Below are positions 1 through 9,879 of a DNA stretch of 34,169 nt, piece after piece. Position 1 is the stretch's first letter. Each line of letters starts with the position of its first letter. A model generated the notes under the pieces. The model did not search any database and had not been told where the DNA came from. It saw nothing but the letters and a program-made list of their open reading frames with translations. Location: the NCBI RefSeq assembly GCF_004359215.1, contig NW_027152196.1:1000791-1034959 (forward strand), read 5' to 3'. Both the position numbers and the translations under genes were made by a program. The DNA comes from Bremia lactucae. Taxonomy: Eukaryota; Oomycota; Peronosporomycetes; Peronosporales; Peronosporaceae.

Positions 1-83
1 TAATGATTGTGTGTCTGGAGCAACTTTTGTCAAGAGATTTGCAAATTCTCTTGAGGTTGCTGGATCAGTAGGGCGTTGCGCCC
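1..83 (-). pseudogene. Ty3/gypsy pol, N-terminal start (partial, runs off window)
   Basis: Read leftward from the end of gag, this stretch is open in the frame that lies -1 relative to gag. It encodes residues of the type found just upstream of the protease in oomycete gypsy pol, with a PTDP motif followed by a short amphipathic stretch. It continues beyond base 1, so protease, RT and integrase are not visible. It is assigned to the same element as the gag at 84-1112 because it is contiguous and collinear. Whether expression used a -1 frameshift at the gag stop, or the frame change is simply decay, cannot be decided here. Confidence 0.5.
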
Positions 84-1112
84 CTACTGACCCCGTCCAT
101 TTTTTGGCGGTCCGCCTCGCTGTTGCGATTTCGCAACAACGTCGGACCCGCGACCGTTGCCCTTTTTGGCATACGGTCCAAAATTACGTTCAGTACCTTT
201 CGGTGCTGGGCGTGGGGCACTACACTCATGAGCGTAGTGTCCTAATTTTTGGCAGCGATGGCATTTCTGCAATCGCTTATTGCTCGAAAAGCGAGGTCTC
301 TCGCTTTCGACGTAAGAGAGGTACATGGGTTCTGGACCTCCTAACTCGTGTCGTCTTGGAGGACGATACGATGACGAACTAGCATGAGCCTGTCTCAAGC
401 TAAAGTCCTCCTGTTCCGCAACGGATATTGCTTCTTTAAGCGTATCCAGCTCCAAGCGGAGCACGTAGGTCTTTACGGGAGCATCCGCAAGACCTTGCAT
501 GAACACCGTAATCAACGTGTGTTCATGAACTGGGTTATTTTAAACAACTCGCTAAGAGTCGTATGTGCTGGGCATATGCGTGAACATCACGCTTGCGTTG
601 CTTGATTTTCAGAAGCTCTGAACGATGTCTGAACTCAGCCCTTGGTGGTTCAAACGTCTCTTTGAGCCGGGCTTTAAAAGCCTCTAGCGACCCAAAGACG
701 TATAGGTCGCGCAACTTAAGGCCCAATGGCCAAGTTTTGGCACGACCTGCCAAATTTGATTGAGTGAATGCGACCTGCATTTGCTCGTCGACGATGTGAC
801 GTGCCCTTATGGCATTGTCAAACTCGACAACCCATCTCAAGAGGGAGTCTTCTTCGACTCCCCTATACTTAAATATGTCAATCTTCAAGGTTTCGGGACG
901 ACGCGTGTGCGTCATCCCAGGTACAGGGGTCTGTACCTGTTGTAGCCTCAACAGTTCTGCCTGTTGAGAGACTTGCTGATTTAGCAAAACTAGCTTCTCC
1001 TTCATCTCGTCAAGTTCATGTTGTATGAACTTGGCGATGGCTGAAAGGAGGGCATCTCTGTCCAATTGGACAGCATTCTCAAGATGGCATCGTTTCCTAC
1101 GGTCGAACTCAT
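84..1112 (-). pseudogene. Ty3/gypsy Gag (frameshifted)
   Basis: Gag is the capsid/nucleocapsid precursor of an LTR retrotransposon. Three reading-frame pieces lie in order on the minus strand. A candidate ATG at 1112 is followed by a frame change near 1065. The main capsid piece (1065-535) has a coiled-coil-prone N-terminus and the retrotransposon-gag core. A further frame change plus stop lies near 530-545. The C-terminal piece (515-84) carries one CCHC zinc knuckle, CHRCQKLGHYAHEC, followed by a basic Gly/Arg/Pro-rich tail and a TAG at 84-86. The pieces are collinear and overlap without large loss, so this is a recently broken copy. A related gag lies at 26191-26910 and 21490-21674. Confidence 0.85.
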
Positions 1113-1254
1113 TCGTTCGACCGCACTCCTTTCTATGTCACTTAGAAAGGAGTAGCTTTTACGCGAAACGTGATGAGTATTCCCGTCATTATCTAACATG
1201 TCCATGTTGGATGAAGGAAATGTGGTCCTTGACGTACTACAAAGAACTACCAAG

Positions 1255-1697
1255 TGTAACGGGGCACTACGACTTGTACTGCTTCTGTACAAGTCCACTT
1301 CGCACTGCTTCAGTTGCGAGTGGTGCCTTACGTTATTTCACGTACACTAGTACGTGCAGAGGAAGATTTCCCTCGAAGGCAACTAGCTTATAGAGTGTTA
1401 AGTGAAAACTGTATTGATATAATCAAGTATCTCTTCTTTCTATCTGTTAATGCTAACTTAATTATACACTAATACTAAATATGCAATTGAAATCTTATAT
1501 GTCTCTCTCTTTTGTTTACATCTACAGTTGATTAGTTAGCGGGATAAATAGATATAATGGCCTATACCTATTTATCAATAAGATTTCTGAACATTACTAT
1601 TTGAAGCAATATCCTCCAAATATTATCTACCTTTTAGATAATATATTACTTAACAATTTTTAAGTGTTAATTTCATGTAACGATACACCCCGTTACA
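1255..1697 (-). repeat. LTR of the gypsy element (minus orientation)
   Basis: On the minus strand it begins TGTAACGGGG at 1697 and ends CCCCGTTACA at 1255, so its ends are an extended inverted repeat. The internal sequence (the stretch reading out as a ...GATAATATTTGGAG... block) recurs in the LTRs at 28798-29373 and 33756-34169. Gag starts about 140 bp downstream, as expected for a 5' LTR. The bases just inside the LTR (about 1240-1254, minus) are the candidate primer binding site, but no tRNA could be assigned. Confidence 0.8.
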
Positions 1698-1862
1698 TTA
1701 CCCTTGCTATTGAAATAGATTTTTGCCGCCGGATATAAATCCGGCGGCGACTACCATTTGTTACCCATAATAAATGGGATTTAAGTAACAAACTATTTTA
1801 AGATTAGACAAAAGGGTATTTTACCCATGAAGTAAATGTACCACAACAACGGCCCCATTACA
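1698..1862. repeat. Hairpin-bearing repeat abutting the LTR
   Basis: This 165-bp block has the outer edge CCCCATTACA at 1853-1862. It contains a GC-rich palindrome (GCCGCCGGAT...ATCCGGCGGC, about 1725-1749) and a second hairpin around 1756-1781. The same block, longer and rearranged, occurs at 29440-29706. It is either the distal part of a longer LTR variant (ends 1862 and 1255, both of the TGTAAYGGGG type) or a separate insertion next to the LTR. Confidence 0.55.
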
Positions 1863-2296
1863 TGATCCGTGCCTTGCATGTATTAACACTTGTTCACAAC
1901 GCCTTTTATGTTTTTTTGCTCTTAACATTGTAAATCAATTTCATGTAGTCAAGTTTGCATGCATATGCAGTTTTCAGAAGCATAAAGGAAGCTTCATCGA
2001 ATTAATCCATGCATCAAATCGCTGCAAATCGGAATTAGAGCACCAAGAAACAACAGGAATTTTGCTCAAATAATTCTTCGTATCGTAAAATTAACGCAGC
2101 TATTTTACAAATTTAGGATCTTGCTGCCTCATCTCTTTCGTTAAGTTTTATTACCACCCACCTAATCGTCAACTCGTCGTCTTTATTATGTTTCCCACGA
2201 CATTCCATTCCACAGGTTTCGTACCTAATAGGACGTTCCCAAATTTGGTTGGTCGAGAAGCTCCTGGAGCTCCTGGGGCATGGCCTCCTGATAGCG
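1863..2296. other. Intergenic, no gene seen
   Basis: AT-rich sequence between the LTR block and the uL11 promoter. Frames are short and start at non-ATG codons. No repeat shared with the rest of the window was noticed. Confidence 0.5.
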
Positions 2297-2311
2297 GCCA
2301 TTCTTCATCCC
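2297..2311 (+). promoter_or_regulatory. Oomycete Inr + FPR core promoter match (uL11)
   Basis: GGCCATTCTTCATCC matches the known oomycete 16-nt Inr/flanking element (consensus GCTCATTYYNCAWTTT) at 11 of 15 compared positions. It lies 31-45 bp before the ATG, which fits the very short 5' UTRs typical of oomycetes. Confidence 0.6.
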
Positions 2312-2341
2312 GAAGCTTTTCCTGCATCCTCTATAAACACC

Positions 2342-2839
2342 ATGGGCGCTCCACCTCCAGCTGGCGAAGAAAAGGTCGTCATTTTGCGTACGGTGGGCGG
2401 CGAGGTTGCTCCTGCTTCGGCGCTCGCTCCAAAGGTTGGTCCGCTTGGTCTGTCCCCCAAGAAGATTGGGGAGGACATTTGCAAGGCGACGCAGGACTGG
2501 AAAGGACTAAATGTGACGGTCAAGCTTACAATTATCAATCGTCAAGCCACGGTCACGCTCATTCCCAGCGCTTCGTCGCTGCTGGTGAAAGAGCTCAAAG
2601 AGCCCCCGCGGGACCGCAAGAAAGTCAAGAACATCAAACACGATGGGAATTTATCACTGGATCAGGTGATTGCCGTGGCCCGCATCATGCGTGAGCGCTC
2701 GATGGCTCGCCATTTGGCCGGCACGGTTAAGGAAATCCTGGGCACGGCCTCTTCGCTTGGCTGTACCGTCAATGGCGAGGCCCCGACGGAGATCCAGCGC
2801 CTAATTACGGAAGGCGAGCTCGATATTCCAGAGAACTAA
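2342..2839 (+). CDS. RPL12: 60S ribosomal protein L12 (uL11)
   Basis: uL11 sits at the base of the ribosomal stalk, binds the GTPase-associated centre of 28S rRNA and helps recruit elongation factors. The ORF is 165 aa with no intron, exactly the usual eukaryotic length. Residues about 10-75 form the N-terminal domain with the conserved [15 protein letters not shown] block (32-46). Residues about 80-150 form the rRNA-binding domain, ending in the family hallmark [14 protein letters not shown] (130-143). The ATG at 2342 is preferred over upstream in-frame TTG codons because it gives the canonical N-terminus and follows a promoter match by about 30 bp. The stop is TAA at 2837-2839. Nothing is broken; it should be functional and constitutively expressed. 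Confidence 0.97.
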   Translation: MGAPPPAGEEKVVILRTVGGEVAPASALAPKVGPLGLSPKKIGEDICKATQDWKGLNVTVKLTIINRQATVTLIPSASSLLVKELKEPPRDRKKVKNIKHDGNLSLDQVIAVARIMRERSMARHLAGTVKEILGTASSLGCTVNGEAPTEIQRLITEGELDIPEN

Positions 2840-3908
2840 GCGTGTTTTTCTACAGCAGTGGCTTGTGCAAAGTGCTGGCAATTTGTAGAACACGTGGGTA
2901 TTGATTGAGTAGCGTGAAGGCAGTGGATACTACCAATATGACTGGGAAGTTTTTGCCAAGCGACTAAGTTGGTGGTTTTCTTTTTTTTTTGCAATTGTGG
3001 TTTTGTGTTGTTTTGGATAAGGTCGTGGCAAGTATTGTGACGGTACGTGATGTTGCTCGATGAGTTGGTGATTTTTGAATGGATTGTATGTATGGTTTGT
3101 GTTGCCGATGATCGCCAATTCAATATACTTTAATATACTCTGATCCAGAATGAGGACAAAGTACAACAGTTGAGGCTTAACGCAAACTAATGCATTTTTG
3201 GGTTTGTCAAAGACTCTAGAAGTATATTGGTTCTTAAGTCTTGATGTAAATAGTAATGTTTTAGTTACAAGATGGCTACACCGTTCTAGCAACGAAGTCT
3301 CGGCCAATGTATTACAGATTTGTGAGCGTAACTCAAACGTGAATTTGCCGCTGCATTTTTTAAGGCATAGCAAATTTGGGATTCTGTGCTGCCAATCCGA
3401 ATTTCATAGAGAAGATGGCAATTTATTGCATGGAGCAGCCACTCGTGTCAAATTCTTATGACGTAGAAGGGGGGAAGAATTGATAGTTTATTAAAACCTC
3501 CTAAATGTTTTGTAAACCAGTAATCCTCCCCTCTAATTTGCGATTGAGAGATTTAAAATGTGACATATACGCGAGAACTTTGTGCTTTTCAATTGTGGTG
3601 CACCCGGGATGAGGTAATTTATAATGAGCACCTGAGCAAATGCCGCAGATATCTGCTTTATTTTGTCGCGCTTTTGCCCCTGTCTCGCTAGGCTCTAAAT
3701 AGAAGCTTTTTTTTAAATATGCTGGCAGTGTTTCAAAAAAAAAGATTCAGAAGGTCATAAGATTCGAGAAAACAAAAATCTGCTGTTTACAAAACGCGTC
3801 ACCGACCACACTGCATTCTTCTGGTGACAGAAGGCAAGACATAATCGCTCTGAATACTTAATCGGGAATCTGCTCGAACCACGTCGTCTCGCTCTCTGTT
3901 GAAGCCGT
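2840..3908. other. Intergenic between uL11 and ZIP gene
   Basis: This holds the uL11 3' region and the ZIP 5' region. A GT/T-rich tract with a run of ten T lies around 2980-2990. A CATTCTTC string at 3814-3821 is a weak Inr-like match about 90 bp before the ZIP ATG. Open frames on either strand (for example 2930-3373 minus) start at TTG, lack ATG and show no family resemblance, so none is called. Confidence 0.5.
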
Positions 3909-4952
3909 ATGGAGACTAGCTCCGTCGTTCCTAACAACATCGAGCATCGCAATTTACTCGAGATTCCCGTCGATAGCGATGCTGAAAGTATCAAGCAACG
4001 AGTGAGCACAGCCACGTCCCATTCGATGCAAAATTCGAATCTCATTCGAACAGAGGAAGCCGAGAAACCATCGCCGGGCTCGTCTTTGACCATTCGCACA
4101 GTCGCCTATGCACTTGCGAGTTGCATCGTCTTGATCACAGTCTATAGCTTTCACATGTACCATCGTTTTCACATAAAGAACGCTTACTATGTGTGGTGGT
4201 GTGGCTGGCTCACGGCGATTGCCACTGGTCTCGGTGCGCTACCATTCTACTGGATTAAAGACATGGACAAAGTATGGCTTGGTATATGCAATGGCCTCGC
4301 CGCTGGGATGATGATTGCGGCCACGGGCTGTCTATTCTACGAAGGATGGTACCTCCCCCAAGCAACGGCGTACTCCGTGTCCGTGAGTTACCGTCTCCTC
4401 TTAGGTGCGTTTCTGGGGGTACTCTTTATTAAGTTTACAAAAGTCTTTTTGGAAGATTATGACAATGTGTCCGTCTGCGGCCTTACGGGTCTCGATGCAC
4501 GGAAAGCGCTATTAATTATGGCAGTGATGACGCTCCACTCCGTATCGGAAGGCATTGGGGTTGGCGTGTCCTTTGGTGGGGAAGGCGGCACTCGTCGTGG
4601 CCATATAGTCACGATGACAATGGCAATCCACAACATTCCTGAAGGTGTTGCCATTAGTCTATCGCTCGTGCCTCGCGGATTAAGTGTATTTTATGCTGTT
4701 TTATGGTGTATCTTATCGAGTGCCCCACAACCAATTTTTGCAGTTCCGGCCTTTCTATTCGTCGAGCAATGGCTTCCAATTTTGCCATGTGGTCTTGGTT
4801 TTGCGGGAGGTGCGATGGCGTATGTGGCCGTTCAAGAACTGTTGCCAGAGTCGCTCGAGGACACGAAATCGGTACAAACGACTATCTCCGCTACCGCATT
4901 TGCGTTTATTGCATTTCTGACAATCCAGATCACCCTTAGTGGATCGATTTGA
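3909..4952 (+). CDS. ZIP-family (SLC39-like) metal transporter
   Basis: A 347-aa predicted membrane protein that would move Zn2+ or a related divalent metal into the cytosol. Residues 1-60 are a polar, Ser/Glu-rich cytosolic tail. Membrane segments follow from about 62-82, 95-115, 122-142 and 160-180. The two metal-site helices are next, with HSVSEGIGVG at 210-219 and HNIPEGVAIS at 241-250. The latter is the ZIP signature, and its H, N, P, E and G are intact. Three more hydrophobic segments run from about 258-278 to the C-terminus, with the conserved QELLPES at 309-315. The spacing resembles the plant At3g08650-type/ZupT-like subgroup more than the long LIV-1 type, and there is no histidine-rich loop. 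It is single exon, starts with ATG and has no breaks. Metal specificity cannot be read from sequence. Confidence 0.92.
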   Translation: METSSVVPNNIEHRNLLEIPVDSDAESIKQRVSTATSHSMQNSNLIRTEEAEKPSPGSSLTIRTVAYALASCIVLITVYSFHMYHRFHIKNAYYVWWCGWLTAIATGLGALPFYWIKDMDKVWLGICNGLAAGMMIAATGCLFYEGWYLPQATAYSVSVSYRLLLGAFLGVLFIKFTKVFLEDYDNVSVCGLTGLDARKALLIMAVMTLHSVSEGIGVGVSFGGEGGTRRGHIVTMTMAIHNIPEGVAISLSLVPRGLSVFYAVLWCILSSAPQPIFAVPAFLFVEQWLPILPCGLGFAGGAMAYVAVQELLPESLEDTKSVQTTISATAFAFIAFLTIQITLSGSI

Positions 4953-5536
4953 TGGCAGCAAGTTGGTGGGAAATACATGTGAATCGAATAGATTATTTAG
5001 CATAGAATTTTAAAAATTCTTAACAAAGTCCGATATGTGGTTGTCAATTGCCAGATTTATTAATAAGGCCAAGAAAAACAATCCGATGATGAAGAAGCCA
5101 TTTTCCTAGTCATTTGTTTCTATTAGAGCTCGAGGTCTAGCTGATATTTTTAACAAAATTTTCCGTTTTTTCTCAAAAACACAAATTATTTTTTTCAAGT
5201 CGAGATATTTAGCCCTGTGCGTTAATCGAAATGGGGTGCCGTAAACATTTTCATTTTAGTATTTAAGAATTATTATATATTTTTTTAAGAGAGAGAATGG
5301 GTCATCAGCAAACGATGAGAAAAAGCCGAGCTGCTCATGGAATAGATCTTTGTCTCGCTTTAAACTCCTGTCAATTACAATAGACATGTCTTGTAATATT
5401 GATTCAAGCGAAGAAAATGATTCGTTTGGAAAAGGTGCCAGATTTCACATCATTTTTCCGGAAGAAGAAAAAAAACTATCTGAAATGTGAAAAATTAGCA
5501 TATGATACGAAATTGTTACTAATTCTGGCGCAAATT
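4953..5536. other. Convergent 3' intergenic region
   Basis: AT-rich region between the 3' ends of the ZIP and MYB genes, which converge here. It has poly-T/poly-A runs (around 5180-5200 and 5279-5288) but no ORF with coding character and no repeat shared with other parts of the window. Confidence 0.5.
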
Positions 5537-6763
5537 TCATCGTTCGTGGAATTGCAACATCAAAGGTGCCGACAAAACAGGGGCATGGAAACACATGTCT
5601 CCCGTTTGCTTCATCGCGACATCCGCGTCAAAACGATCCCCCCACCACGTTTGGGCGTTCAAAACATTGCATTGAGTCTGCGTCTCCCCGTCCATGGGAG
5701 ACGGTAACGACTGAGGATCACTCCCTTCGTCGTCCGTTTCATTTGTTGCAATGCTTTTGACAGTCTTGGCAACATCCTGGCCACTCGTTTTGACATTCAT
5801 TTGTTCGACACAATCCAGAAACAAATCCGCCGAATTGCTCCTTTCCCGTCCTAAAGAAGTTTGTTGTCGTAAAATGGCCACTCGTGACTTGCCACTCCAA
5901 CGCGCGTGGTCCTTATAAGCAGGTGCCGTCGAGGGACTTTCGTTGCTCCTTATGGGGGACGGCCAGGCTCTGTCCGGAATGCGAAGTCCCACAAGTCCTT
6001 TCCACGCCGACAGATGGTTTTGCAACGACGGACCTGGGTGCGGCAACGTGGCCTCCAAGTGGACCCTTTTCCTTCGAGGAGATGGACCAACGTCAAGCAA
6101 AGAGGACCGAAAGACACTCGGAGGCGAAGAACGCGGTATTGTTGGCAGGGATAGGGTCAAAGAACGATGCGATAAGCGTAAAGGGGACAATACAATCGGA
6201 AACCCCACCCCGCATGCGTGAATCGGGGAGCTCACGGATAAGGGGGATGGCAATCTCATGGCAAAAGGTGTGGCACATGCACTCTCGCCACTCAGTTGCC
6301 CAAGTTCACATCCATTTGTGTGTGTCCATCGATTGGCCGCCATTCTGTCGTCATGATTTTGGTTTTCGTCCATTTTTGCAGCTTGGCGGCACCGGCGTCG
6401 GTACGTCGAGTACCAGTGATTTTTAATGGCATTGTCCGTTCGACCTGGCAAGAGTTTGGCAATCTCAGCCCATCGATTGCCTAGTCGTGCTTGCGCTTGT
6501 AAAATAAGTTGTGTCTCGTCCGAATGCCACGGGGACTTGTTGATCTTGGAATCGAGGTAGTTAAGCCATCGTGTGCGGCACTGCTTCGGGGTACGGCCAG
6601 GGAGTCGAGTTGCAATCTTTGCCCAGCGTTTCGTGCCATATTCTTGCACAAAACGGACAATCTCGGCATCGGCTTCCGGGGTCCATGGACGACGTTTCTC
6701 CACGCTATGGTTGCAACATAAACTTGGCACGTGGTCTTTAGGTAAACTGGGCAAATTGGCCAT
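5537..6763 (-). CDS. Two-repeat (R2R3-type) MYB transcription factor
   Basis: A 408-aa nuclear DNA-binding regulator. The first MYB repeat spans about residues 26-70 with tryptophans at 27, 47 and 66. The second spans about 78-121 with tryptophans at 79, 98 and 117. All six structural Trp are present, including the first of the second repeat, which plants replace; this is the animal/protist-like state. The recognition-helix sequences [12 protein letters not shown] and [16 protein letters not shown] are intact. The rest is Ser/Pro-rich and probably disordered, with a basic PRRKRVH stretch that could help nuclear import. The frame stays open 69 codons further upstream, but with no ATG. The ATG at 6763 is chosen because it is the first in frame and lies about 40 bp after an Inr-like promoter. 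It is single exon and unbroken; target genes are unknown. Confidence 0.9.
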   Translation of the reverse strand: MANLPSLPKDHVPSLCCNHSVEKRRPWTPEADAEIVRFVQEYGTKRWAKIATRLPGRTPKQCRTRWLNYLDSKINKSPWHSDETQLILQAQARLGNRWAEIAKLLPGRTDNAIKNHWYSTYRRRCRQAAKMDENQNHDDRMAANRWTHTNGCELGQLSGESACATPFAMRLPSPLSVSSPIHACGVGFPIVLSPLRLSHRSLTLSLPTIPRSSPPSVFRSSLLDVGPSPRRKRVHLEATLPHPGPSLQNHLSAWKGLVGLRIPDRAWPSPIRSNESPSTAPAYKDHARWSGKSRVAILRQQTSLGRERSNSADLFLDCVEQMNVKTSGQDVAKTVKSIATNETDDEGSDPQSLPSPMDGETQTQCNVLNAQTWWGDRFDADVAMKQTGDMCFHAPVLSAPLMLQFHER

Positions 6764-6803
6764 GTTGTCGTTAAGTACTCGAGCTGTTGCACTATCGCAT
6801 CGG

Positions 6804-6819
6804 AGGGTTGAAGAATGCG
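6804..6819 (-). promoter_or_regulatory. Oomycete Inr/FPR-like core promoter (MYB gene)
   Basis: Read on the minus strand, CGCATTCTTCAACCC matches the CATTYYNCAW heart of the oomycete Inr-FPR element. Its position just upstream of 6763 supports the short MYB start and argues against translation from the upstream open frame. Confidence 0.5.
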
Positions 6820-7953
6820 ACGATGCCTTTGCTTTCAATAGGTTGACAAGAAAAATGGAAACGGACGGCAGTGGCTGCGAGCCCCAGTTGCTTCTAACGG
6901 TCAGTCGAGAGAAAAACGAACCTTTGACGCAATAAAAAAGAAGGACAAGAGGATGGCAACAAGGGGCCAAAGTGCCGCGTCAGAAAGCGTAACGCACGCG
7001 GAGTTGGCCCGTCGCATGGCAGCTGGCAGTGGCGACAGAAGACCGTTAAATTTCTGGAAAAACTTGCCAACCCACTAGCGAGCGTAAAGATAACGATTGG
7101 ATTCTTTCTTTAAATATATAAAGGCAGGAAAAAAAAAGGATCCCACGGATTTGCCTTGATCTTTTGCCACTCTTGTGAATTTTAGAGGTTGCTTTTTAAA
7201 CACTTAACCGGCTCTCGAAGCTTGCCGTTTCGTCTTGGGAGACGCGGTGGGTCTGTTAAAGTATACCGTAAAGTTGACAAAGCACGGAACGAGCGAGTAG
7301 CGCGCGACGTCGGAAGCAGTTGCGAGAAACTTTTGAGCCATTTGCGGTAACGAGTGTCTGCATTGGCACTTGAGTATCGAGCGACCATCAAAACTCGAGG
7401 TAAAATCGGCAATACGGACCTTGAATGTCGAATGGCCTTCGTGGAAAATAAATCATTTCGTCTGGAGACAGGCTAGAAAAAAGGTGGTTTAGACGTTTCG
7501 GGCATGATTTTCACTGACCTTACTGTTTCCCTTATAAAGAGGTTCCTTTAATGGCACCACGTTGGGCTTTTTAAATTCGTACATTACAATAATTAATACG
7601 TTGGCTCAGTAATTATTACTTCTTGCAGCTGCAACTTAAATGTAGACAACTTTCAATCATTTATGACTGAAAAAGCGCGTAGTTCTTGGGTGCATCATCT
7701 CGACATCATATTTTTGAACGCCCAGATACGTTGCGACAAACACAGAGGGAACGCGAACCACGCATGCGGTATAAGAGTAAAAGAGTACGTGTTATAGATT
7801 ATGATCCGTCCGTTAATCACGCAATATAAACCATCACACACTCTTCAATCTGCAGTGAATAGGTAGGGGAGTATAAACAAAACAGGCACTCGCTGGCGTG
7901 AGCCAGCATCTTTCGAACGACGGACACAAAGCCGTCACGAAGCCCCCCTCCCG
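6820..7953. other. Intergenic, no supported gene
   Basis: Upstream region of the MYB gene followed by the approach to the LINE. A 68-codon open frame from an internal ATG near 7388 (minus) has basic composition but no recognisable family and no promoter match. The last part, from about 7860, becomes GC-rich and may be the 5' UTR of the LINE that follows. Confidence 0.4.
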
Positions 7954-9458
7954 ATGGGGGAGGGGAAGGGCCAACCTCAGTCGGCCGTACCCCTGGAAAG
8001 TGATGGTAGTATAGCACTGCCTTCGGCACCAGTCACGGGGGAATGTAGGCCGAGCATCCCGCCGGATTCGACCGGCCACCTCGCACCAACCGTTGCCACG
8101 GAGGCAGATGGGGAATGCGGATTTAATCCTTATGATGACGCTAGAAAAACTCTCACCTAAAGCGTGCCGTGTCGACCAGATCCCCGCCACAAGATATGTC
8201 ATCTCATGCACGTATCCCGGCTCCTATTGTTTCCTCCGGAGCTTCGCCACCCGATGGAGCGGAGAATCTGCCGTCGGATCCGTCGCGAAGCCCGACACCT
8301 GGCCAATCGACTCAATCCGGAGTGTCGGCTTCCAACACCTCGCCTTCTCAGGCGTCCCCCCGAGGCATGTTCGATGCCCTAGTCGACGAGATGAAGGCAT
8401 CGTCCGGGCCGGGGTACGTCGATCTATGGCGTCAGACCATTCAGGAGCTGTTTGAACACGTATTTTCTCGGCTTCCGGTTAGATTGGAAGCTCTGCCGCA
8501 AGAGCAGCAACGCTTTCCAAAGCTAAAGGGTCCGGAGTTGGACGGTCTCCTCGATTTATTTCGGCAGTGTTTTGTCCGGAGTTCCGGCACATATACCGAT
8601 TGGACGAGACTTGCTACCAAGATAGGCAAAGATATTCTGCTTACCAAGTGGACCTTCAAAGAGATTATTCGAAAACTAGCCAGCCAACATAAGTGGGCCA
8701 CGGCACCGGTCCCCGACCTATGGGCGCGGGCGGTGCGCCAAGGAGCACAGCCAGTCCAGGAAGGGCAGCAGGGGCACGCGTCTATTGCCTATGATGATTT
8801 TATGTTCGACCCAGCGAAATATTCCACGGCAGAGGCCTCTAAGCTTAAAGACATTTGTACCGCCCGTCTCGGCCCTGCTCGCGCTCATCGCTTACGTGAG
8901 GGCACAGACGACGAATGGCGAGTCATTGTGGGCATAGCTGAAGGACATATTGCGTGTCGTCGGATGCCAGACTTTCTACGATCCGTCTTCGACAGTGGGA
9001 AACGTCTTCGGCTCTACAGCACCATCCAGGCGCAGGTCGAAGGACAACTGGTTCTTACTATTGGTAGAGGGCGTTACATCCCGATCTGCCGACAGACTTC
9101 TAATGGTATCACGGCGATGATACTCGAATCCGCGGAGCTTCTGCGGGTCAATCTGACGGATCTCCATCGCTTCCTCGGATTAACCAAGGCCATCAGCTAT
9201 AGTCGCTCTTCCCGGACGATTCATTTCTACTTTTTCTCGAGGGAGACAGCAAATAGTCTGCAGGATGTTCGAATACCCTTTCAGGGACGAGTGTACACGT
9301 TAGAAAACGCTCATCAGCCGGTGCGGGGGCAGTTTGGCAGAATCAGCGAGGCCCCGATGGTCGTTCGGGCCATTCAGGTCGGAAAGTCCTGTCTTAGACA
9401 CCGTCATTTCTCGGATCGGTTTGGCAGACGCAAGAGTGTTGAGAGACCATGCGGATGA
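7954..9458 (+). pseudogene. LINE ORF1-like protein (frameshifted)
   Basis: The first protein of a non-LTR retrotransposon, expected to bind element RNA. A piece from the ATG at 7954 runs to a stop at 8160. The main piece (8169-9458) is in another frame with no ATG at its edge, which indicates a frameshift between them. The main piece has a Ser/Pro-rich head, a helical region (about residues 65-165), and a C-terminal segment around residues 270-395 with alternating hydrophobic strands, as in an RRM-like fold. No zinc knuckle was seen. Assignment rests on position before the EN and RT pieces and on general character, not on a clear signature. It is fused at its end to the truncated endonuclease region. 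Confidence 0.6.
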
Positions 9459-9797
9459 TGACATAACTGACGATTTTGTAGATCATTTCACATATATGAA
9501 CGAGCCAGCCGAATTGATCGATTCTATGGCCCTGCTATTTGGGTGAACAGAGTTCAGTGGGTAGAGACGCGTGTCCCTTTTCACCATTCGGATCATCAGG
9601 AGGTGGTCCTGTGTTTAAGGGATACGAGCAGGCCTCGTCGACATTTACGGTGTCGAGCAGTGGCTTACCCTACTCAATCATCCCGTCCCGCCCAAGTGAT
9701 CGACGAATTTGTCAAGGATATGGATGGCATGGCTATTGGTCAAGCTGCATCTACGCTTACTTGGGACATTGAGGTGGACGCTGCATCTGCCGTGTAA
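9440..9797 (+). pseudogene. LINE APE-type endonuclease, C-terminal remnant
   Basis: Only the last part of the apurinic-like endonuclease domain remains. An aspartate-rich DDDITDDFVDHFTY segment, an imperfect IDR block and the terminal HHSDH motif (about 9583-9597; the SDH histidine is catalytic in this family) are recognisable. They are spread over at least two frames with a stop near 9544. The N-terminal catalytic Asn/Glu portion is absent, because ORF1 sequence runs into this remnant with no room for it. This copy could not nick target DNA. Confidence 0.7.
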
Positions 9798-9879
9798 GCA
9801 AGCGGGTGAAGCAGCGCCGTGCACGGCTCCGCCATAACTCAAAGCACCGCACATAAAGGCAATTGTTCAATCGGCCACA

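Noticed and set aside
2249..2341. 31-residue N-terminal extension of uL11
   Set aside because: TTG start and not part of the conserved protein; the ATG at 2342 gives the canonical 165 aa.
2930..3373. 147-codon open frame, minus strand
   Set aside because: No ATG anywhere in it, no family resemblance, low-complexity composition; a chance frame in AT-rich DNA.
6763..6970. 69-residue N-terminal extension of the MYB protein
   Set aside because: Starts at TTG with no ATG, and an Inr-like promoter lies inside it, so it is probably upstream or untranslated DNA.
7182..7412. Small basic ORF, minus strand
   Set aside because: Non-ATG start, no promoter match, no recognisable domain; evidence too thin to call a gene.
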